Shown here in pieces: positions 15,672 through 24,468 of a DNA stretch of 45,401 nucleotides. The DNA lies in the NCBI RefSeq assembly GCF_023228165.1, contig NZ_JALOBS010000036.1:1-45401 (forward strand), read 5' to 3'. Made by a program: the position numbers and the translations under genes. The DNA is from Methylomonas sp. GTDB lineage: Bacteria > Pseudomonadota > Gammaproteobacteria > Methylococcales > Methylomonadaceae. Under the pieces are notes generated by a model. That model ran no database searches, was not told the DNA's origin, and saw only the letters and a list, made by a program, of their open reading frames with translations. Numbering within the stretch: position 1 is the stretch's first letter; each line of letters begins with the position of its first letter.

Positions 15672-17894
15672 ATGAAAACCAAACAAATTTTCCTGGCTTC
15701 CGCATTGGCGGTAGCCATATCGGCAGCTTTGACCGCCACTCCGGCTCTTGCCGAAATGCAGCCGACAACCAACAGCTTTTGGTGGCCGGAGCAACTGGAT
15801 CTGAAACCGCTACGCCAGAACTCAGCCGAGTCCAATCCGCTCGGTAAAGCCTTCAACTATGCCGAACAATTCAAAACCCTCGACCTGAAAGCGGTCAAAA
15901 AAGACATCGCCAATGTACTGCATACATCTCAATCCTGGTGGCCGGCCGACTACGGTAATTACGGGCCGTTTTTCATTCGCATGGCTTGGCACAGCGCCGG
16001 CGTCTACCGCATCTTTGATGGCCGCGGTGGTGCGTCTGGCGGTCAACAAAGATTTGAGCCACTGAACAGCTGGCCGGACAATGTCAATCTGGATAAAGCG
16101 CGACGGCTGTTGTGGCCGGTCAAACAAAAATACGGCGCCAAACTGTCGTGGGCCGATTTGATGGTACTGGCCGGTAACGTCGCGTTGGAAGACATGGGCT
16201 TCAAAACCCTCGGCTTCGCCGGCGGCCGCGCCGACGATTGGGAAGCCGAAAACGTCAATTGGGGCATGGAAAAGAAATTTCTGGCCGACGAACGCCATGA
16301 CGTCAAGGGCGAGTTGGCGAAACCGTTGGGGGCCACGCAAATGGGGCTGATTTACGTCAATCCGGAAGGTCCGGGTGGCAACCCCGACCCGTTGGCTGCC
16401 GCCAAGCACATCCGCGAAGCCTTCGGCCGCATGGCGATGAATGACGAAGAAACCGTGGCGCTGATCGCCGGTGGCCATACCTTCGGCAAGGCACACGGCG
16501 CGCATAAACCCGACGAATGCGTCGGCAAGGAACCGGCCGCCGCCGGCATCGAGGAGCAAGGCTTGGGCTGGGCCAATAAATGCGGCAGAGGACATGGCGC
16601 CGACACCGTCAGCAGCGGCCTGGAAGGCGCCTGGTCGACCAATCCGACCCGCTGGACCCACGACTATCTGACCTGGTTGTACACTTTCGATTGGCAGCAA
16701 ACCAAAAGCCCGGCCGGCGCCACTCAGTGGATTCCGAAAGACGGCAAGGGCGACAACTTCGTGCCGGACGCACACGACAAGACTAAACGCCATGCGCCGA
16801 TCATGTTCACCACCGACCTGGCGTTAAAAATGGACCCGGAGTACCAAAAGATCTCCAAACGTTTTCTGGATAACCCCAAGGAGTTTGAAGCCGCGTTCGC
16901 TAGGGCCTGGTTCAAACTGACCCACCGCGACATGGGACCGAAGGCGCGTTATGTCGGTGCCGAAGTACCGGCCGAGGATTTTGTCTGGCAAGACCCGATC
17001 CCAAAAGTCGATCACAAGTTGATCGACGCCAAGGATACCGCCAAGTTGAAAGCAGCGATTCTGGCCTCGGATTTGACCATTCCGGAATTGATCAGAACCG
17101 CCTGGGCATCGGCTGCGACTTTCCGCGGCACCGATATGCGCGGCGGGGCCAACGGCGCCCGGATTCGACTGGCGCCGCAAAAAGATTGGGAAGCCAACGA
17201 TCCCGCCGAATTGGCGAAGGTGTTGGCTAAACTGGAAGCCATCCAAGGCGACTTCAACCGTTCCTTGAAAGGCGGCAAGAAAGTGTCGCTGGCCGACGTG
17301 ATCGTGCTGGGCGGTTCGGCGGCAGTGGAAGAAGCCGCGAAGAAAGCTGGCTTCAAGCTGCAAGTGCCGTTCAAACCGGGGCGGATGGATGCCTCGCAAG
17401 AACAGACCGACGTGCATTCCGCAGCGGTGCTGGAACCGAAAGCCGACGGTTTCCGCAATTTCTTTGCCAAGGATAACGCCCATTCGCCAGCGGAAATGCT
17501 GGTCGAGCGCGCCAGTTTCCTGACCTTGAGCGTGCCGGAAATGACGGTGCTGGTCGGCGGCATGCGGGCGCTGGATGCCAATGCAGCTCACGTCAGACAC
17601 GGAGTCTTCACCAGCAAGCCGGGCACGTTAAGCAACGACTTCTTTGTCAACTTGCTGGATATGTCCACGCAATGGAGCAAGTCGGCGACCGAAGGCGTTT
17701 ACGAAGGCAAGGACCGCGCGACCAACCAACTCAAATGGACCGCAACGCCGGTGGATTTGATCTTCGGTTCCAATTCCGAGTTAAGGGCGGTGGCGGAAGT
17801 CTACGCCTCCGAAGATGCCAAGGAAAAATTCGTGCAGGATTTTGCTAAGGCCTGGGCCAAAGTGATGGACTTAGATCGTTTCGACAATCGCTGA
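15672..17894 (+). CDS. katG: Secreted catalase-peroxidase KatG
   Basis: This haem enzyme breaks down hydrogen peroxide. The 740-residue protein carries the complete KatG active site: distal R103, W106 and H107, proximal H269 (GGHTFGK), and the Trp-Tyr-Met adduct residues W106, Y228 and M254. The family's inactive C-terminal duplicate domain follows. Unusually it begins with a clear Sec signal peptide (residues 1-27, ending ALA), so it should act in the periplasm, as KatP of enterohaemorrhagic E. coli plasmid pO157 does. It is divergent from oxyR and ends at a strong hairpin shared with the convergent CWC-like gene. Confidence 0.95.
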   Translation: MKTKQIFLASALAVAISAALTATPALAEMQPTTNSFWWPEQLDLKPLRQNSAESNPLGKAFNYAEQFKTLDLKAVKKDIANVLHTSQSWWPADYGNYGPFFIRMAWHSAGVYRIFDGRGGASGGQQRFEPLNSWPDNVNLDKARRLLWPVKQKYGAKLSWADLMVLAGNVALEDMGFKTLGFAGGRADDWEAENVNWGMEKKFLADERHDVKGELAKPLGATQMGLIYVNPEGPGGNPDPLAAAKHIREAFGRMAMNDEETVALIAGGHTFGKAHGAHKPDECVGKEPAAAGIEEQGLGWANKCGRGHGADTVSSGLEGAWSTNPTRWTHDYLTWLYTFDWQQTKSPAGATQWIPKDGKGDNFVPDAHDKTKRHAPIMFTTDLALKMDPEYQKISKRFLDNPKEFEAAFARAWFKLTHRDMGPKARYVGAEVPAEDFVWQDPIPKVDHKLIDAKDTAKLKAAILASDLTIPELIRTAWASAATFRGTDMRGGANGARIRLAPQKDWEANDPAELAKVLAKLEAIQGDFNRSLKGGKKVSLADVIVLGGSAAVEEAAKKAGFKLQVPFKPGRMDASQEQTDVHSAAVLEPKADGFRNFFAKDNAHSPAEMLVERASFLTLSVPEMTVLVGGMRALDANAAHVRHGVFTSKPGTLSNDFFVNLLDMSTQWSKSATEGVYEGKDRATNQLKWTATPVDLIFGSNSELRAVAEVYASEDAKEKFVQDFAKAWAKVMDLDRFDNR

Positions 17895-17909
17895 TTTAAG
17901 CTTGCTTGA

Positions 17910-17944
17910 CACCCAACTTGACTGCAATCAAGTCAAGTTGGGTG
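17910..17944. terminator. Perfect 14-bp hairpin between katG and the CWC-like gene
   Basis: CACCCAACTTGACT pairs perfectly with AGTCAAGTTGGGTG around a 7-base loop. It lies between two convergent genes and has no T tract on either side. It is probably a bidirectional terminator or an mRNA-stabilising end. Confidence 0.6.
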
Positions 17945-17972
17945 CCTAGCTAAACCAAATGACTGGAATATC

Positions 17973-18221
17973 TCAAGAGTCTGACGATCGAGAGTTTTTA
18001 ATCCCAATGTCTTCATTCCTTACAATAGCTTCTAACTCTTTCAAGCAGACTGGACATAAACATTCATCGTAAAGTTGCCGGACATACTCAATCGTTTCAA
18101 AGGACAAACAAATGTTCGAGCAATCACAGCGATGAATGCGATTAGCCTTGCAAACAAATTGACGCTGACAACGCGGACATTGTTTCGCTTCATGTTTACT
18201 ATCAAAATTATTGCTGAACAA
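17973..18221 (-). CDS. Small cysteine-rich CWC-like protein
   Basis: The 82-residue product has CPRC, a further Cys eight residues on, a CDCS segment and a CPVC pair near the C-terminus. This layout matches the cysteine-rich CWC family of putative metal-binding proteins, except that the central CWC reads CDC. I choose the TTG at 18221 because GGAGGG lies 5 bases upstream. The longer version (ATG at 18275) adds a leader that the family does not have and lacks a good ribosome-binding site. It lies 124 bp downstream of nrdB on the same strand and could be co-transcribed with nrdAB. Function unknown. Confidence 0.6.
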   Translation of the reverse strand: MFSNNFDSKHEAKQCPRCQRQFVCKANRIHRCDCSNICLSFETIEYVRQLYDECLCPVCLKELEAIVRNEDIGIKNSRSSDS

Positions 18222-18345
18222 GAGTGCCCTCCAGTGGAAAGTCAGCAATCTGAAGCGCATTACTCCGTACTTCAAACAGCCGATTTATAGTAGCCGTCAT
18301 GATTGATAATCGACTCGGTTTTGTAATTCCGAGCGTTTTCGACGG

Positions 18346-19509
18346 TTACTCCCAAACCAAAGCCCCACCGGTCTGATATTCGGTAACCCGAGTTTCGAAG
18401 AAGTTTTTCTCCTTGCGTAGATTGGCCTGTTCGTCCAGCCACGGCAGCACGTTGGCCGAGCCGGGGAAGGGTTCGGAGAGACCTATTTGCCTGGCCCGGC
18501 GGTTGGCGACGTAGCGGAATTGCTCTATGTGCAAGCCGGCGTTGTAGCCCAGAATCGGGTCGCGCAGGATGTAGCCGGCGTAAGCCGTCTCGGCGGCTTC
18601 GGCTTCGTCCCACATTTGCCGTAGCGCTTGCGGATCGAGGGTTAGATTTTCCTCATCCAATAATTGCCGCACCACGCGGATGCCAAACGCGCAATGCAGC
18701 ACTTCGTCGCGCATGATGTACTGCAATTGTTCGGCGGAGCCCTTCATCAAGCCGCGCCGCTGCAACGCAAACACCGGGCTGAAGCCGTTATAAAACCAGG
18801 AACCCTCGAACACGGCGGCGAAGAACAGATAAGCCATCGCAAATTCATGCAACGCGTCGCGGTCGGTCAACGGCCGCCCGGATTGCAACACGCCGTGCAG
18901 GCGGCGGTTGGCGAGCGCGATTTTGCCATGGATTTCCGGCACCACTCGGTAGCGGTTGTAGATTTCGCGCTGGTCGATCCCCAGGGTTTCGATGCAATGC
19001 TGGTAAGTCCAGGTGTGCAGCGCTTCCTCGTAGACTTGGCGTGCCTGGTAGATTTGCAATTCCGGCGCACTCATCTTTTCCATTACCGCCAGGCCGATGT
19101 TGCGCATCGCCAAGATGTCGGAGGTGGTTAAGTAAGCCAGCACGTTTTCGAACACGTGGCGTTCGGCCGGCGTCAATTTATGCTGGTAATCGTGCACATC
19201 CTGCGCCATCGAGATTTCCAGCGGTGTCCAGTGGTTGCGGTTGGCGTTCAGGAAAAACGACCAGGCCCAGGGGTATTTGAACGGCGCCAATTGGTTAATG
19301 TCGGCCTGGCCGTTGACCACTCGTTTTTGCTCGGCATCGATGGGCGGCAAACTCGAGTTCGTCTCAACCGTATTGATCGCATTATCAGCGTCGGCAATCG
19401 GACCGGATCGGGCCACCGTTCTAAGTTCATTCGCATTCCCAAACCGATTGCCGCTCGAAGCCGGCAGCGCCGGCTGATCCCAATCGTCAAATTTCAGCGT
19501 CGGCTTCAT
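18346..19509 (-). CDS. nrdB: NrdB, class Ia ribonucleotide reductase small subunit
   Basis: The R2 subunit holds the di-iron centre and tyrosyl radical that make class I RNR oxygen-dependent and B12-independent. Residues aligning with the E. coli iron ligands are D131, E162, H165, E235, E269 and H272, and the radical tyrosine aligns with Y169. At 387 residues it is close to the usual length. The ATG at 19509 overlaps the nrdA stop (ATGA), so the two are translationally coupled; the in-frame ATG 15 bases upstream is less likely. The C-terminal tail ending LVWE would be the R1-binding tail. Confidence 0.93.
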   Translation of the reverse strand: MKPTLKFDDWDQPALPASSGNRFGNANELRTVARSGPIADADNAINTVETNSSLPPIDAEQKRVVNGQADINQLAPFKYPWAWSFFLNANRNHWTPLEISMAQDVHDYQHKLTPAERHVFENVLAYLTTSDILAMRNIGLAVMEKMSAPELQIYQARQVYEEALHTWTYQHCIETLGIDQREIYNRYRVVPEIHGKIALANRRLHGVLQSGRPLTDRDALHEFAMAYLFFAAVFEGSWFYNGFSPVFALQRRGLMKGSAEQLQYIMRDEVLHCAFGIRVVRQLLDEENLTLDPQALRQMWDEAEAAETAYAGYILRDPILGYNAGLHIEQFRYVANRRARQIGLSEPFPGSANVLPWLDEQANLRKEKNFFETRVTEYQTGGALVWE

Positions 19510-22298
19510 TGGCAGGCCTCGCAATCAGGATCGGTAATCGAGCAAACCTTGGGCGCCGCGTCGTCGCCGCCCGTTTTCTCCATCGCCGTCGCGCCCAAGG
19601 TGCGCAGGTAATAGGTGGTCTTCAAGCCGCGCTGCCAGGCCAGTCGGTATATCTGATCCAGCTTGCTGCCGGTCGGCGCGGCGAGGTATAGATTCAACGA
19701 TTGAGACTGATCTATCCATTTTTGCCGGCGAGCGGCGGCTTCGATCAGCCATTCCGGGTCGATTTCGAAGGCGGTGGCGTAGCGGGCCTTGATGTCGGCC
19801 GGCACCCGCTCGATGGCCGCCAGCGAGCCGTCGAAGTATTTCAGGTCGGCCACCATCACCGCATCCCATAAACCCAGCGTTTTCAATTCGCGCGCCAGCG
19901 CGGCATTGACCACGATAAACTCGCCGGACAGGTTGGATTTGACGTATAGATTCTGATACACCGGCTCGATGGCCGCCGACACGCCGACGATGTTGGAAAT
20001 GGTCGCGGTCGGTGCAATCGCCACGCAATTGGAATTGCGCATACCCACCTGAGCAATGCGTTGACGCAGCACGTCCCAGTCGAGCCGCCCACCCGCGACC
20101 ACGCCCAGATCGCCGCGCGTTTCGCTCAAGCGGGCCAGCGTATCCGGCGGCAACAAGCCTTGCTGCCACAGACTGCCGCTAAAGCTGCTGTAGCGGCCGC
20201 GTTGCTCGGCCAAATCGGCCGAGGCTTGATAAGCGTAATAGCACAGCAATTCGGCCGAATAATCGGCGAATTCCACTGCGTCCTGGCTGGCGTAAGCGAG
20301 CCCCAGTCGGTGCAAGCAATCGGAGAACCCCATCATGCCCAGTCCGACCGGACGGTGGCGCAGGTTGGCGTTGCGCGCCTTGGGCGTCGCGTAAAAATTG
20401 ATGTCGACGACGTTGTCCAGCATCCGCATCGCTGTGGCGACGGTGCGCTGCAATTTGTCGGTGTCCAGTTGCCATGCGCCGCCATGCTTGACCAGGTGGG
20501 CGGCCAGATTTACCGAGCCCAGATTGCAAACCGCCGTCTCGTCGGCCAAGGTATTCAGCGTGATTTCGGTGCACAGGTTGGAGCTGTGAATGACACCGGC
20601 ATGCTGTTGCGGCGAACGCAGATTGCAGGCATCCTTGAACGTGATCCACGGATGGCCAGTTTCGAACAGCATGGTCAGCATCTTCCGCCAAAGCTGCACC
20701 GCACCGATGCGTTTATACAATTTGATCTCGCCGCGTTCGGTCTTGGCTTCGTACGCTTGGTAGGCCTCGGCGAAGGCCGCGCCGTATAAGTCGTGCAAGT
20801 CCGGCGTATCCACCGGCGAAAACAAGGTCCAGTCGGCGTTATCCCGTACTCGTTGCATGAACAAATCCGACACCCAGGCGGCGGTGTTCATGTCGTGGCA
20901 GCGGCGGCGCTCGTCGCCGGTGTTCTTGCGCAGCTCTAGAAACTCCTCGAAATCCAGATGCCAGTTTTCCAGATAGGCGCACACCGCGCCCTTGCGCTTG
21001 CCGCCCTGGTTGACCGCAACGGCGGTGTCGTTGACCACTTTTAAGAATGGAATCACCCCTTGGCTGTGGCCGTTGGTGCCTTTGATGCGGCTGCCCAAAG
21101 CCCGTACCGGCGTCCAGTCGTTGCCCAGGCCGCCGGCGTATTTTTGCAGCAGCGCATTTTCCTTGATGCTTTGGTAAATGCCGTCCAGGTCGTCGGAAAC
21201 CGTGGTCAGGTAGCACGACGACAATTGCGGGTGGCGGGTGCCGCTGTTGAACAAGGTCGGCGTCGAACACATGAAGTCGAAGTTCGATAGCAGACGGTAA
21301 AACTCGATGGCTCGCGTTTCGCGGTCGATTTCGTTTAGCGCCAAGCCCATCGCCACCCGCATGAAAAAGCACTGCGGCAGTTCGATGCGGCGGCCGTCGA
21401 CGTGCAGGAAATATCGGTCGTACAGGGTTTGCAGGCCCAGATAATCGAATTGCAGATCGCGCTCGGCCAGCAATGCGCCACCCAATCTTTCCAGATCGAA
21501 CTCGGCCAGACGCGGGTCCAGCAGTTCGGCGGCGACGCCAGTCGCGATGAAGTCGGCAAAGCAGTCGACATAGTGTTCGGCCATGTCGGCTTGTGTCAAC
21601 GCCAAGCCGGTCGCTTCCAGGCGCAGATTGCTCAACAGCAAGCGCGCGGCGACTTTACCGTAGTCCGGTTCGATTTCGATCAAGGTGCGCGCCGCCAGAA
21701 CCAAGGCCTGGCGCACCGCCGCCAGCGGCATGCCGTCGTAGAGATTGTTCAGCGTTTCAGCCCACACCCGGTCGGCATCGACGCCCGCCAAATCCGCGCA
21801 AGCCTCTCGGCACAGCGCGCTGAAGGTCTCACTGTCCAGCGGCCGGCGTTGGCCTTGGTCGTCTACATACAAGCTGGGTGCGACATGCTCGGGCGCTTGT
21901 TGAGCCGCGCGCTGAGCCGCGTGCTTTTCCCGATACAGCACATAAGCACGGGCCACGTCGTGGGCGCCGGAACGCATCAACACCAGTTCCACTTGGTCCT
22001 GAATATCCTCGATATGCACCGTGCCGCCGCCGGGCAAACGCCTTGTCAAGGCCTCGACCACGCTAGTCGTAAGCTGCGCCACTTGGTCGCGGATGCGCGA
22101 CGAATTGACGCTGTGCTGGCCTTCCACGGCCAAGAAGGCCTTGGTGATGGCGATGCCGATTTTTTCCGGCTGAAACGCAACCACGGCACGGTTGCGGCGA
22201 ATCACCTCCAAGCCGCTATCGGTTGGATACGCGGGGGTGTGTTTAACGGATTCGACAGGGCCGGGATAAAAACTGGCGGGTTGAACGGCGCTATCCAT
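19506..22298 (-). CDS. nrdA: NrdA, class Ia ribonucleotide reductase large subunit
   Basis: The R1 subunit reduces ribonucleoside diphosphates. An ATP-cone (about residues 28-120) gives dATP feedback control. Active-site residues are visible: C362 (LSSCYL), N574-C576-E578 (NLCTE) and C591 (AVCNLG), plus a C-terminal redox-active cysteine cluster (CSITDPDCEACQ). The 930-residue length matches long NrdA proteins such as those of Pseudomonas. The ATG at 22298 has GGAG 8 bases upstream. The open frame continues 65 codons further 5', but that part is the cobalamin riboswitch and leader. The gene is visibly GC-richer than the tra backbone. Confidence 0.94.
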   Translation of the reverse strand: MDSAVQPASFYPGPVESVKHTPAYPTDSGLEVIRRNRAVVAFQPEKIGIAITKAFLAVEGQHSVNSSRIRDQVAQLTTSVVEALTRRLPGGGTVHIEDIQDQVELVLMRSGAHDVARAYVLYREKHAAQRAAQQAPEHVAPSLYVDDQGQRRPLDSETFSALCREACADLAGVDADRVWAETLNNLYDGMPLAAVRQALVLAARTLIEIEPDYGKVAARLLLSNLRLEATGLALTQADMAEHYVDCFADFIATGVAAELLDPRLAEFDLERLGGALLAERDLQFDYLGLQTLYDRYFLHVDGRRIELPQCFFMRVAMGLALNEIDRETRAIEFYRLLSNFDFMCSTPTLFNSGTRHPQLSSCYLTTVSDDLDGIYQSIKENALLQKYAGGLGNDWTPVRALGSRIKGTNGHSQGVIPFLKVVNDTAVAVNQGGKRKGAVCAYLENWHLDFEEFLELRKNTGDERRRCHDMNTAAWVSDLFMQRVRDNADWTLFSPVDTPDLHDLYGAAFAEAYQAYEAKTERGEIKLYKRIGAVQLWRKMLTMLFETGHPWITFKDACNLRSPQQHAGVIHSSNLCTEITLNTLADETAVCNLGSVNLAAHLVKHGGAWQLDTDKLQRTVATAMRMLDNVVDINFYATPKARNANLRHRPVGLGMMGFSDCLHRLGLAYASQDAVEFADYSAELLCYYAYQASADLAEQRGRYSSFSGSLWQQGLLPPDTLARLSETRGDLGVVAGGRLDWDVLRQRIAQVGMRNSNCVAIAPTATISNIVGVSAAIEPVYQNLYVKSNLSGEFIVVNAALARELKTLGLWDAVMVADLKYFDGSLAAIERVPADIKARYATAFEIDPEWLIEAAARRQKWIDQSQSLNLYLAAPTGSKLDQIYRLAWQRGLKTTYYLRTLGATAMEKTGGDDAAPKVCSITDPDCEACQ

Positions 22299-22419
22299 GT
22301 GTTTCTCCACAAGGGGAGCGGGGACATGAAGCCGCAACGGCAGACGTAAAACGGCAGCGAGAATCCGACCGTAATGCTTGCCATCGTCCTCGGAGACACC
22401 CCGCTCCTGGTTGATAAAG

Positions 22420-22620
22420 GTTTCGAGGGCAGGTCTCCTGGCTTTCGGGTCGCCGTTTCGGTTCGGCCTTCCCGGACTCGCGTCCAGTGGCACGGATTGA
22501 ACCTCAACTCGCCGATTACAGTTGCGGGGGCAGCTCCGGCTTATAGACGATCATGCGAACAGCACGCCAACGCCAACCGGATTCCCTTTTAATCCCCTTC
22601 GGGGGGAACCGTCTTGGCCA
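22420..22620 (-). ncRNA. Cobalamin (B12) riboswitch upstream of nrdAB
   Basis: Read on the minus strand, the conserved B12 aptamer blocks come in order: GGGAATCCGGTT (near 22589-22578), the B12 box GAGCTGCCCCCGCAACTGTAA-type core (near 22537-22517), GCCACTG, a CGGGAAGGC segment (near 22475-22467) and GCCAGGAGACCTGCC (near 22442-22428). About 120 bases separate it from the nrdA start, room for an expression platform. B12-responsive control of a class Ia RNR has precedent in Streptomyces coelicolor, where B12 shuts it off while the B12-dependent class II enzyme takes over. Identification is very firm; repression as the outcome is by analogy. Confidence 0.95.
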
Positions 22621-22660
22621 TGCAGTTTAGGGATGCTTGGCAGACATGTCAAGCCTAAAA

Positions 22661-22708
22661 TCACTAGATGTAGTTTTGTCTTGATAGATCATAAACTATA
22701 TATTGTGT
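22661..22708. promoter_or_regulatory. Paired NrdR-box-like sites upstream of nrdAB
   Basis: TCACTAGATGTAGTTT (22661-22676) and AAACTATATATTGTGT (22693-22708) match the known NrdR consensus aCaCwAtATaTwGtGt at about 12 and 15 of 16 positions by hand alignment. Their centres are 32 bp apart, about three helical turns, as in established tandem NrdR boxes. NrdR is a nucleotide-sensing repressor of RNR genes and is normally chromosomal. Confidence 0.75.
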
Positions 22709-22868
22709 TGATATTGATAGATCGATCTAAGCGGTTTCGTCGAAATTCATAATAAATTGGAAAATGACTTTCTAAACCAGCTTACTTTTTCCTTTTCTCT
22801 GTAGCAGGATTGCCAGCCGATTCCACCCTTGCCTAAACTAACAAAAACTAAAACTTTGGAGTGAGGTT

Positions 22869-23597
22869 ATGGGTTTGCGGATTGTTTTTCTTCTACTGTT
22901 CGGCCAGTCGCTTATGCTTGGCCCGGCTCTGTGCCAAGCAGCCGAATTCAGTCGCGAACAAGTCGTGGCGATGGTTGGCGAAGCCCTAATCCAGCCGCCG
23001 AAACTGACCAATAAGGACCTTTCAGGGCTTGATCTGTCCGGCGTGGACTTTAAAAGCGCCGATTTGTTTTCCGCCAATCTGGAGGGTTGCAATCTGGATC
23101 AGGCCAACCTGCACGGAGCCAATTTGAACCGGGCGCAACTGCGCAAGGCAACATTGAAAAAGGCGAATTTGTCCAACGCCAGTTTGTACGCCGTAGTACT
23201 GGAAAATGCCGACTTGTCGGAGGCTAATTTGACCGGCAGCCGCATCATCGGCGTGTTGAACGGCGTCAATCTCAGCCATGCCAACCTGGCCGGCGCCGAT
23301 CTCGGTGCCGACATGACCAATCAAGGCATGGCGCCTGCCCGTACCGAAATGAACAACGCCGTGTTGACCGGAGCCGACCTGAGTGGCGCCAATTTGACCC
23401 ATGTCATTCTGTCCTATGCCAAGCTACAGCAGGCCAATTTGCGCAACGCGCGCTTGCAGTGGGCGGATCTGTCCGGCGCCAACTTGAACGGCGCCGATGT
23501 GGCCGAGGCCGACTTTCGCCATGCCAATCTGGATGGCGCCGGCTTGAACAATGTGAGGGGAATGGAGTCGGCTCAGGGCCTGAAAAGCGGGAAATAA
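22869..23597 (+). CDS. Secreted pentapeptide-repeat protein
   Basis: The 242-residue protein has a signal peptide (cleaved near AAE, about residue 25). Next is a short helical segment (about 28-50) and then roughly 180 residues of A(D/N)LxX five-residue repeats. Such repeats fold as a right-handed quadrilateral beta helix. Some cytoplasmic members mimic DNA and protect gyrase, but the signal peptide puts this one in the periplasm, so that role is unlikely. A GAGG ribosome-binding site precedes the ATG. Function unknown. Confidence 0.85.
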   Translation: MGLRIVFLLLFGQSLMLGPALCQAAEFSREQVVAMVGEALIQPPKLTNKDLSGLDLSGVDFKSADLFSANLEGCNLDQANLHGANLNRAQLRKATLKKANLSNASLYAVVLENADLSEANLTGSRIIGVLNGVNLSHANLAGADLGADMTNQGMAPARTEMNNAVLTGADLSGANLTHVILSYAKLQQANLRNARLQWADLSGANLNGADVAEADFRHANLDGAGLNNVRGMESAQGLKSGK

Positions 23598-23605
23598 AGC
23601 ATCGA

Positions 23606-23646
23606 AAAGGCAGTGCGACGTCATTTCAGACCAACGCACCGCCTTT
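23606..23646. terminator. Bidirectional terminator
   Basis: AAAGGC-A-GTGCG (23606-23617) pairs with CGCAC-C-GCCTTT (23635-23646), 11 base pairs with one A-C mismatch, between two convergent genes. Its T-rich 3' arm suits an intrinsic terminator. Confidence 0.55.
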
Positions 23647-23659
23647 GCTTGAAAGGATA

Positions 23660-24187
23660 TTATTCCTTGCCGATTTGATAGATTTCGCTATTGTCTTCGA
23701 CGATCCTGCCGGACGTCGCATCGACTTCCACTTTCTGTTCCGCGCCGTCTTTGCCTTTGATGTCGAACTCGTATGACGCGGCGCCGTCGGGTTCGATTTC
23801 ATACTCCACTTCGACTATCGTACCGGAATGAGCGGCTAAAGCGGTTTTGCGGGCGGCCTTCTCGCCGACTTTCAGCTTGGCTTTAAACAAGGGGTCTTTG
23901 GCATTTTTGACCTCCTGTTCGATTTCGCTGATCTTGCCGGTTTTGGTGTCGCATTCAATGTCCCAAGCCTTGCCGTCCGGTGTTTCGATGTCGAATTCGT
24001 AGGTGGGCACGCCGTTTTCGGTTTTCAATTCGACTTTGACCACGTCGCCGTTTTTCTCGGCCAACGCCGCATGCATACATTGCTCGATGCTGAAATCGGT
24101 TTTCGGATATTCCGCATGGGCGATGCCGCTGGTGGCTCCCGCAAGTAGTGCAATTGGTAGAAATGATAAATAGGTATTCGCTTTCAT
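23660..24187 (-). CDS. Periplasmic PepSY-domain protein
   Basis: The 175-residue protein has a signal peptide (about 1-25, ending AHA) and two tandem PepSY-type repeats. Each has the form of a short helix containing AL or AA followed by VELKTENGVPTYEFDI- and VEYEIEPDGAASYEFDI-like strands and an acidic loop (about 30-100 and 105-165). PepSY domains occur in secreted inhibitory or accessory proteins. No protease or sensor kinase lies next to it, so its partner is unknown. It shares a terminator with the convergent pentapeptide gene. Confidence 0.85.
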   Translation of the reverse strand: MKANTYLSFLPIALLAGATSGIAHAEYPKTDFSIEQCMHAALAEKNGDVVKVELKTENGVPTYEFDIETPDGKAWDIECDTKTGKISEIEQEVKNAKDPLFKAKLKVGEKAARKTALAAHSGTIVEVEYEIEPDGAASYEFDIKGKDGAEQKVEVDATSGRIVEDNSEIYQIGKE

Positions 24188-24468
24188 AATGATGTCCTCA
24201 GGCCGGGATCAAAAAACCGGGAAGGAAAATATCTGTGCGTGAGGCTAAACGAGCGATCAACGACCCCAGAAATTTCTATCCCGTTGCGATAAGCCTACCA
24301 CATCGGCTAATACAGCAGAGCCATGCCAGATCAAACTTGCAACAGAAATTGTTTTTGGAGATGAGGAAAGAACATGGTCACTGCGGCGTAAATCAAACCC
24401 TGGGGTTTGGCTTAGCCTCCGGCGACTGGCCTCATGATTACGTTTTTGTTACACGATAACCAACTGTC

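Noticed and set aside
15822..16793. 323-residue minus-strand frame inside katG
   Set aside because: It is the antisense shadow of a well-conserved gene with high GC at third positions.
21402..22349. 315-residue plus-strand frame inside nrdA
   Set aside because: It is antisense to nrdA and overlaps the riboswitch leader; no recognisable protein.
22299..22493. 65-codon N-terminal extension of nrdA
   Set aside because: It lies in the riboswitch and leader; the ATG at 22298 has a proper ribosome-binding site and gives a normal NrdA N-terminus.
24235..24459. 74-residue frame between the PepSY and membrane-protein genes
   Set aside because: No motif, no good ribosome-binding site and no recognisable composition.
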